From Clostridia bacterium (lineage in GTDB: Bacteria; Bacillota; Clostridia; Oscillospirales; QAMX01): 9,561 bases of DNA. The stretch covers positions 1 to 9,561 of the forward strand of contig JAFYNU010000170.1 of the NCBI GenBank assembly GCA_017547975.1. Direction: 5' to 3'. Position 1 is the stretch's first letter. The number at the start of each line of letters is the position of its first letter. Both the position numbers and the translations under genes were made by a program. Below, piece after piece: positions 5,330 to 9,561 of this stretch. Below the pieces are notes generated by a model. That model worked only from the letters and a program-made list of their open reading frames with translations, made no database searches and had not been told where the DNA came from.

Positions 5330-6017
5330 CGTAATAACCCCTTCCCCAGGCGGTCTTGATGTACATCGGCTCCCGGGAGTTGTCCCCCAGCTTTTTGCGG
5401 ATGTTTTTGATGTGGGCCATGATGGTGGAATCCCCCACGGCGTTGTCGTCCCAAATATTGGAATAGATGCTGTCCAGGGAGTAAATCTTCTTTTTGTTGG
5501 TGGCCAGAAGCTCCAGAATTTTGAATTCGGTGAAGGTCAGGGCAATGGCCTCCTCCCCCCGGAGCACCGTCTGCCGATCCAGGTCCAGCTCCAGATCCCC
5601 GATGGGGATCCGGTTTTTGGCCACCGGAGCAGGGGGCGGCTGATAGCCGGGACTGCGCCGCAGGATGGCCTTCACCCGCATCAAAAGCTCCATGTTGGAA
5701 AAGGGCTTCACCATGTAATCGTCGGCCCCCACCGAAAAGCCCAGCACCTTGTCCGATTCCCCGGAGTAGGCGGTCAGGAACATAATGGGGGTCTCCCGGG
5801 TTTTGCGTAACTCCGCCGCCGCCAGGATTCCGGTCATGCGGGGCATGTTCACGTCCAGGATATAAAGGTCGATGTCATCCGATGCCAGCTCCAGCACCTC
5901 CTGCCCGTCACAGGCAGGAATCACCCGGTACCCCTCCCCGGAGAGAAGCAGGGTCAATATTTCCCGGATGGCGGCTTCGTCATCGGCCACCAAAACGCAC
6001 TTTTTTCCGTCCTTCAT
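5322..6017 (-). CDS. OmpR/PhoB-family response regulator
   Basis: A 231-residue cytoplasmic transcription factor. The receiver domain (about 6-120) has the acidic pocket Asp12-Asp13, phosphoacceptor Asp55 in YILDVNMP, Thr82 in FLTAYSG and Lys104 in MVKPFSN. A proline-rich linker (PPPAPV) leads to a winged-helix Trans_Reg_C domain (about 137-231) with TFTEFKILELLATN, the recognition helix STIMAHIKNIRKKL and the closing KTAWGRGYYVD, all standard for the family. I chose the ATG at 6017, preceded by GGAGGGGAAGCCCC, over the TTG at 6038, which overlaps the upstream stop and adds seven non-family residues. It starts 17 bp after the GAF-domain gene and overlaps the kinase gene, so the three are probably one transcript. 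Its likely binding sites are the repeats at 4259-4299. Confidence 0.93.
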   Translation of the reverse strand: MKDGKKCVLVADDEAAIREILTLLLSGEGYRVIPACDGQEVLELASDDIDLYILDVNMPRMTGILAAAELRKTRETPIMFLTAYSGESDKVLGFSVGADDYMVKPFSNMELLMRVKAILRRSPGYQPPPAPVAKNRIPIGDLELDLDRQTVLRGEEAIALTFTEFKILELLATNKKKIYSLDSIYSNIWDDNAVGDSTIMAHIKNIRKKLGDNSREPMYIKTAWGRGYYVD

Positions 6018-6034
6018 GGGGCTTCCCCTCCGTA

Positions 6035-6493
6035 TCAAAGATTTTCCTGCCAGATTCCCTCAATAACACCCACAAATTCCTCCAGCTCGGCCTGGTCGGC
6101 CTGGCTGAACCGGTCAAAGAGGGGGCTGTCGATATCCAGCACCCCCACCACACGGCCATTCACCCGGATGGGGATGACGATTTCGGAATTGCTGGCACTG
6201 TCGCAGGCAATGTGTCCCGGGAATTGGTGTACGTCCGGCACCCGCTGGGTCTTGTTTTCCGCCGCGGCGGTGCCGCAGACCCCCTTGCCAATGGCGATTT
6301 CGGTGCAGGCGGGCTTGCCCTGGAAGGGTCCCAGAATGAGCTTGCCCTGCCGCATCAGGTAGAAACCCGCCCAGTTGAGCCCTTCCAGACTGTCGTAAAG
6401 CAGGGCGGCGGCATTGGAAAGATTGGTCACCAGATGGGGTACCCCGTCGGTCAGGGCTGCCAGTTGATTCACCAGCAGAGAATTATACTTCAT
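6035..6493 (-). CDS. msrC: Free methionine-(R)-sulfoxide reductase (GAF domain, fRMsr)
   Basis: A 152-residue single GAF-domain enzyme that reduces free L-methionine-R-sulfoxide to methionine with thioredoxin-type reductants, in the cytoplasm. It closely follows the E. coli YebR/MsrC pattern: NWAGFYL (40-46), LGPFQGKPAC (54-63), GKGVCGTAAAEN (69-80), DVHQFPGHIACD (87-98), SNSEIVIPI (101-109) and GVLDIDS (117-123). The three active-site cysteines of the family correspond to Cys63, Cys73 and Cys97, so it should be catalytic rather than a cyclic-nucleotide-binding GAF. Length matches the family (about 150-165). The ATG at 6493 follows GGGAGAAATGAT; further upstream in-frame starts lie in the promoter region. 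It is the first gene of the unit with the two-component system, which may hint that the signal is oxidative. Confidence 0.92.
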   Translation of the reverse strand: MKYNSLLVNQLAALTDGVPHLVTNLSNAAALLYDSLEGLNWAGFYLMRQGKLILGPFQGKPACTEIAIGKGVCGTAAAENKTQRVPDVHQFPGHIACDSASNSEIVIPIRVNGRVVGVLDIDSPLFDRFSQADQAELEEFVGVIEGIWQENL

Positions 6494-6518
6494 ATCATTT
6501 CTCCCATGTTTTTTCTCC

Positions 6519-6547
6519 ATTTTACCATGGGGCGGGATGGCTTGCAA
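6519..6547 (-). promoter_or_regulatory. Sigma-A promoter of the msrC-regulator-kinase unit
   Basis: TTGCAA (6547-6542), a 17-bp spacer, then TAAAAT (6524-6519) preceded by TGG, giving an extended -10. Transcription would start near 6512, about 20 bases before the msrC ATG. It stands back to back with the plus-strand promoter at 6559, the two -35 boxes being 11 bp apart. Confidence 0.7.
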
Positions 6548-6558
6548 GTCCTTTTTTC

Positions 6559-6587
6559 TTGACAAAGGTTCGGTTCGGTGAGATAAT
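6559..6587 (+). promoter_or_regulatory. Strong sigma-A promoter of the nitrilase-family gene
   Basis: A perfect TTGACA (6559-6564), a 17-bp spacer and GATAAT (6582-6587), 11 of 12 consensus bases. The spacer holds a tandem GGTTC-GGTTC-GGTG motif (6567-6580). A weak inverted pair GGTGA (6577-6581) and TCACC (6600-6604) brackets the -10 region and could be an operator. The transcript would begin near 6594 with a leader of about 25 bases. Confidence 0.8.
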
Positions 6588-6618
6588 GACCGTAACACAT
6601 CACCAGGGAGACAGTATT

Positions 6619-7806
6619 ATGACCTTTACCCAATGGACCGTCAATCAGAACTATCCCGCCGTGGACGGGGAAGCCTTTGCCGAAGGGGGCCGTTTCCGGG
6701 CTGTCCTTTCGGGGGATCACTATCGGCTCGCCAACGCCACCGCCATCTGCCACGGCTTTACCCAAAGCGGACGCTACCGGATCCATTACCAACTGGGAAC
6801 CACTCCGGGTGTCAAGACCCAGATTGTTTACAGCTGGTACGACGCCGCAGGCACCCCCATGTTCCGGGCTCATGCAGTTTCCGGAGAAGAAATTCCCTGT
6901 CCCGAAGGGGCAGAAGCTCTGGAAATGAACGTCTGCTTCTACGGCCGCACCCAGGGAGAGGGAAGCATTTCGGATATTCGGGCAGAATATGTGGGTCCTT
7001 ATATTCCAAACAAGGTCAAGCTTGCCGCCATCATGGGCGGCCCCCGGAAGGAACCCACCACCCAGGCCGATAACATCCGCGCCGCCGGGGCTAAGATCGA
7101 TGCCGCCGCCGGTGAGGGAGCCGACCTGGTATTGCTTTGCGAGCTTTACAACGCCTGGGGCGTCACCGATATGGGCCCCGGGGAGGGGGCACGAATGACC
7201 GATCCCGCCGTCACCATGCTCCGGGATAAAGCGAAGGAACACGGCATATTTGTGGCCGCATCGGTTAAATTCCAGGACGAAAACGGCCTTTTGAGCAACA
7301 CCATCCTGCTTTTCGACCGGAAGGGTGAACTGGTAGGCCGCTATGATAAGAGTCACATCACCATGCGTGAAAAATGGACCGGCACCGTGCCCGGGGACGA
7401 TCTGGTTGTATTTGACACCGAGCTTGGCCGCATCGGCTGTGCCATCTGTTGGGACCGTTTTATGCCGGAATTGCCCCGTCTGCTTTTCCTCAAGGGTGTG
7501 GATATCGTGCTGAACCCCACCGCCAGCGATGCCTATGCCCTGAAAAATGCCCACAGCGCCTACCCCAATGCCATGATCTTCGTCCCTGCCCAGGTCACCG
7601 CCGATCCGGAAATTACCCGCATCGAAGGCCGCCGGGGTCAGATTCTGGCCACAGCCGCCCCGGAAAAGGGCTTTGCCATTGCCGAGGTGGACGTGAACGC
7701 CTACGACCCGGTGTACTGGCTTTCTGCCCCCGCCGCCGACACCGACCCCCGCTCGGTCTATCACTACGAACGCCGCCCCGAACTGTACGCCGACCTTTCC
7801 AAATAA
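6619..7806 (+). CDS. Nitrilase-superfamily (carbon-nitrogen hydrolase) enzyme with an N-terminal accessory domain
   Basis: A 395-residue two-part protein. Residues about 133-395 form a carbon-nitrogen hydrolase domain with the catalytic triad Glu175 (VLLCELYNAWG), Lys244 (GRYDKSHIT) and Cys277 (IGCAICWDRFMPELPR). Glu251, shortly after the lysine, is a candidate for the structural second glutamate. Such enzymes hydrolyse nitriles, amides or carbamoyl groups; the substrate is not predictable here. Residues 1-132 are not nitrilase. They alternate hydrophobic and polar residues with many aromatic and Gly positions and end in an ISDIRAEYVGP strand, looking like a beta-sandwich of the carbohydrate-binding type. 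There is no signal peptide, so it should be cytoplasmic. The ATG at 6619 follows AGGGAG with 8-base spacing and lies about 25 bases after the predicted transcript start. An upstream in-frame start at 6559 would lie inside the -35 box. It is monocistronic, with a strong promoter and terminator. Confidence 0.85.
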   Translation: MTFTQWTVNQNYPAVDGEAFAEGGRFRAVLSGDHYRLANATAICHGFTQSGRYRIHYQLGTTPGVKTQIVYSWYDAAGTPMFRAHAVSGEEIPCPEGAEALEMNVCFYGRTQGEGSISDIRAEYVGPYIPNKVKLAAIMGGPRKEPTTQADNIRAAGAKIDAAAGEGADLVLLCELYNAWGVTDMGPGEGARMTDPAVTMLRDKAKEHGIFVAASVKFQDENGLLSNTILLFDRKGELVGRYDKSHITMREKWTGTVPGDDLVVFDTELGRIGCAICWDRFMPELPRLLFLKGVDIVLNPTASDAYALKNAHSAYPNAMIFVPAQVTADPEITRIEGRRGQILATAAPEKGFAIAEVDVNAYDPVYWLSAPAADTDPRSVYHYERRPELYADLSK

Positions 7807-7807
7807 C

Positions 7808-7835
7808 AAAAATCCCGCCGTTCGGCGGGATTTTT
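7808..7835. terminator. Bidirectional rho-independent terminator
   Basis: A perfect 12-bp stem, AAAAATCCCGCC / GGCGGGATTTTT, with a 4-base GTTC loop and T-tracts on both strands. It begins two bases after the nitrilase-family stop and ends one base before the convergent GH105-like gene's stop, so both genes share it. Confidence 0.93.
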
Positions 7836-7836
7836 C

Positions 7837-8784
7837 TTAGTCCATGTCTTTCTTGGCGGCTTCCATCAAAAGGAAGAAGGCCTGGCCTTCCGGGGCAATG
7901 CCGGGCTTGTCGAAGGTGGGGGCTCCGCAGACCCCCTCCACCAGGCCGTAGGGGTTCAGCTTGCCCCATGCGGCATCCCGCATCCGATCCGCCACGGGTA
8001 ACAGGCTGGCATCCACCCAGCCACCCTTTACCCCACGGTAGATGGTGTAGGCCACCATTTGGGAAAAGTTGGTTTCCACAAAGGTATCAGGCCGGTCCGG
8101 CACGTCGTGGAAAAGCCCGTCGTCACGCACCAGGGCCATAGCCCCGGCAAGCAGGGTGTTGATTTTATCGGCAAGCTCGGCCTTTTCGGCGGCGTATTCC
8201 ACCGGAAGCAGACGCAATACCCGGGTCATACCCGCCATGGCCCAGCCGTTGCCGACACCCCAAACGTCCTCCCGCAGGAAGCGTTTTTCCCCATCCTGCC
8301 ACATGTGGGCCAGAAGCTTCTTTTCGGGGCGGAAGAGGATATTCCAATATCCCCGGATCTGGCGCATGGCTTCGTCATATTTCCCCGCCCGGGCCAGGAA
8401 GGGAGGCAGCATATAAAAGGAATCCACCCACATTTCCGGGGCGTTATCCAGGTGATAGACGATACCGTCCCCATTTCGCGGCGCATCCACCATGGCCCAA
8501 TGGAGGAGTTTTTCGTAAGCGCTTTTGAAATAGCCGTCCCCGGTTTCCTCATAGGCGTAAATCAAAGCCTCCCCGGGGGCGCAGGGGTCGGTCACCGCCG
8601 CCTGACCGCCCATCATGGCGGCTCTGCCGTCGGCCTCCTGCCGATAGGCGGCTTCGTGGGCCATGGCGATCACCACCTCCCGCTCCCCCTGCTCCAGAAA
8701 TGCCTGGGCCACCGTACCGTGTTCCCAGGAATAGCGTTGGGTGGCAAGGGTTGCCAGCTTGACCTGTCTGATTCTGTCCTTCAT
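7837..8784 (-). CDS. GH105-like unsaturated rhamnogalacturonyl/glucuronyl hydrolase
   Basis: A 315-residue all-alpha enzyme of the GH88/GH105 type, which removes the 4,5-unsaturated uronic acid left by polysaccharide lyases through vinyl-ether hydration. Family features: RYSWEHGTVAQAFLEQG near the N-terminus (17-33), APEMWVDSFYMLPPFLARAG (115-134) with the likely catalytic Asp121, DVWGVGNGWAMAGM (173-186), DTFVETNFSQMVAYTIYRG (233-251) and APEGQAFFLLME (297-308). It is somewhat shorter than B. subtilis YteR (about 370) because the N-terminus starts right at the first barrel helix. There is no signal peptide, so it acts on imported oligosaccharides. The ATG at 8784 follows GGAGAACGAACGGT. It is divergent from the Gfo/Idh/MocA gene and shares a short promoter region with it, suggesting joint control. 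The exact uronide (pectin- or glycosaminoglycan-derived) cannot be read from the sequence. Confidence 0.85.
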   Translation of the reverse strand: MKDRIRQVKLATLATQRYSWEHGTVAQAFLEQGEREVVIAMAHEAAYRQEADGRAAMMGGQAAVTDPCAPGEALIYAYEETGDGYFKSAYEKLLHWAMVDAPRNGDGIVYHLDNAPEMWVDSFYMLPPFLARAGKYDEAMRQIRGYWNILFRPEKKLLAHMWQDGEKRFLREDVWGVGNGWAMAGMTRVLRLLPVEYAAEKAELADKINTLLAGAMALVRDDGLFHDVPDRPDTFVETNFSQMVAYTIYRGVKGGWVDASLLPVADRMRDAAWGKLNPYGLVEGVCGAPTFDKPGIAPEGQAFFLLMEAAKKDMD

Positions 8785-8809
8785 ACCGTTCGTTCTCCTT
8801 TTTTCTTTC

Positions 8810-8838
8810 AGTATAGCACAGTTTCCCCCGTGAGTAAA
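8810..8838 (-). promoter_or_regulatory. Sigma-A promoter of the GH105-like gene
   Basis: TTTACT (8838-8833), a 17-bp spacer and TATACT (8815-8810) preceded by TGC, an extended -10. The transcript would begin near 8803, about 20 bases before the ATG. Confidence 0.7.
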
Positions 8839-8842
8839 TTGT

Positions 8843-8854
8843 TTTTTCGAAAAA
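8843..8854. repeat. 12-bp palindrome TTTTTCGAAAAA between divergent promoters
   Basis: A perfect 12-bp palindrome that fits between the -35 boxes of the two divergent promoters, 4 bp from one and 3 bp from the other. It may be an operator for a regulator encoded elsewhere, or simply A/T-tract DNA that favours bending. Confidence 0.45.
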
Positions 8855-8857
8855 GGC

Positions 8858-8886
8858 TTGATTCCGCCGGGTTTCCATACTATAAT
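8858..8886 (+). promoter_or_regulatory. Sigma-A promoter of the Gfo/Idh/MocA gene
   Basis: TTGATT (8858-8863), a 17-bp spacer and a perfect TATAAT (8881-8886). The transcript would begin near 8893, about 30 bases before the ATG, and includes the AAGGAG ribosome binding site. Confidence 0.8.
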
Positions 8887-8922
8887 GACATCAAGTCAAT
8901 CATTCGGATAAGGAGAAGATAT

Positions 8923-9561
8923 ATGACACCCATCAACGTTGCCGTCATCGGCTGTGGTTCCTTCGCCCAATGCTTCGTCCCCCTGTTCCAGGCTCACCCC
9001 ACCGTGGACAAGGTCTTCGTCTGCGACCTGGACAGTACCAAGGCCCAAAACTACAAGGAGCGCTTTGGCGCCGATATCATCCCCACCTTTGAGGAAGCCA
9101 TTGCCCGGCCCGACGTGCAGGCGGTGGCCATTTTCACCGAGCGCCACACCCACGCCCCCCTGGTACTGGCCGCCCTGGACGCAGGCAAGCACGTTTACAG
9201 CGCAGTACCCATGGCCTGCACCCCGGAGGAATGCAAGGCCATCATTGATAAGGTTGCCGAAACCGGCCTGACCTACATGATGGGGGAAACCTGCGTCTAC
9301 TACCCCACCGCCATGTATTGCAAAAAGGAGCACGAAAAGGGCACCTTCGGGGATTTCGTTTTCGGGGAATCCCAGTATTTCCACGATCTTTCCCATTTCC
9401 CCGCCGACTACGTCAACGCCCTGGAAAGCTACTCCCTGCCCCCCTTCTTCTACCCCACCCATTCCACCGCCATGATCCTCCATGCCACCGGTGCCCACGC
9501 CACCCGTGTCACCGCCTTCGGCTCCAGGGACAAGGACCCCCGCTATATCCCCGAAAATAAC
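8923..9561 (+). CDS. Gfo/Idh/MocA-family NAD(P)-dependent oxidoreductase, 3' end outside window
   Basis: The first 213 residues are in the window and the frame is still open at the end; family members run to about 330-400. The N-terminal Rossmann fold has VAVIGCGSFAQ (7-16), an acidic CDLD at the end of strand 2 (34-37), and FTERHTHAPLVLAALDAGKHV (71-91). The usual catalytic EKP motif is replaced by AVP (94-96, in SAVPMACTPEEC), so the canonical lysine is missing. Further on are GETCVYYP (121-128) and YPTHSTAMIL (177-186), the latter carrying His180. The family oxidises or reduces sugars and cyclitols; a few members (GH109) use NAD for glycoside cleavage. The altered EKP leaves both possibilities open. 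The ATG at 8923 follows AAGGAGAAGATAT. It is divergent from the GH105-like gene, which suggests a role in sugar or uronide metabolism. Confidence 0.87.
   Translation, partial: MTPINVAVIGCGSFAQCFVPLFQAHPTVDKVFVCDLDSTKAQNYKERFGADIIPTFEEAIARPDVQAVAIFTERHTHAPLVLAALDAGKHVYSAVPMACTPEECKAIIDKVAETGLTYMMGETCVYYPTAMYCKKEHEKGTFGDFVFGESQYFHDLSHFPADYVNALESYSLPPFFYPTHSTAMILHATGAHATRVTAFGSRDKDPRYIPENN

Noticed and set aside
6559..6618. Upstream in-frame start for the nitrilase-family gene
   Set aside because: The start would lie within the TTGACA box and upstream of the predicted transcript start; AGGGAG correctly serves the ATG at 6619.
6490..7809. 439-codon minus-strand frame opposite the nitrilase-family gene
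   Set aside because: It is the antisense shadow of a gene with an intact Glu-Lys-Cys triad, promoter and terminator. Its translation has no family features.
8896..9498. 200-codon minus-strand frame opposite the Gfo/Idh/MocA gene
   Set aside because: It is Gly/Val-rich shadow translation with no motif; the plus-strand frame has the Rossmann fold and a strong start.

Overview
The window reads like a chromosomal segment of a GC-rich, low-complexity-free Gram-positive anaerobe, most likely a gut Clostridia (Oscillospirales-like) genome. This is an inference from strong AGGAGG-type ribosome binding sites, textbook sigma-A promoters with 17-bp spacers, a clostridial-style short OadB-like protein, and carbohydrate-centred gene content. 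No phage, insertion sequence, CRISPR array, tRNA or rRNA is visible.

Layout. (a) 1-143, plus strand: the last 46 codons of an OadB-like (sodium-pumping decarboxylase beta) protein, ending at a bidirectional terminator. (b) 3489-197, minus strand: a tightly packed three-gene sugar operon. Its order is an XRE-HTH/ROK sugar kinase fusion with a non-AUG start, a GH4 NAD-dependent glycosidase (ATGA overlap) and an AgaI/NagB-type amino-sugar-6-phosphate deaminase (9-bp gap). A strong promoter lies at 3530-3558. (c) 3606-3830: a gene-free stretch built from small hairpins, including a modular array of four hairpins separated by a heptamer. (d) 4190-3846, minus strand: an unrecognised four-helix membrane protein with its own promoter region carrying TTCTGAAG repeats. 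(e) 6493-4307, minus strand: free-methionine-R-sulfoxide reductase, OmpR-type response regulator and histidine kinase, apparently one transcription unit. (f) 6619-7806, plus strand: a nitrilase-superfamily enzyme with an extra N-terminal domain, divergently transcribed from (e). (g) 8784-7837, minus strand: a GH105-like unsaturated glycuronyl hydrolase, convergent with (f) across a shared terminator. (h) 8923 to the window end, plus strand: a Gfo/Idh/MocA oxidoreductase, divergent from (g).

How the genes may work together. The operon at 197-3489 is self-consistent as a pathway: GH4 releases a sugar, the ROK domain phosphorylates it, and the AgaI-like enzyme deaminates/isomerises the 6-phosphate; the HTH on the kinase could sense the same sugar. 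No transporter is present to name the substrate. GH105 and the Gfo-type oxidoreductase suggest a second uronide/glycan-processing cluster continuing to the right. The two-component system may control the membrane-protein gene next to it, because 10-bp-spaced direct repeats typical of OmpR-family sites sit in that gene's promoter.

Most genes belong to known families. The least explained items are the hairpin array, the XRE-ROK fusion with its odd start, and the two-domain nitrilase.
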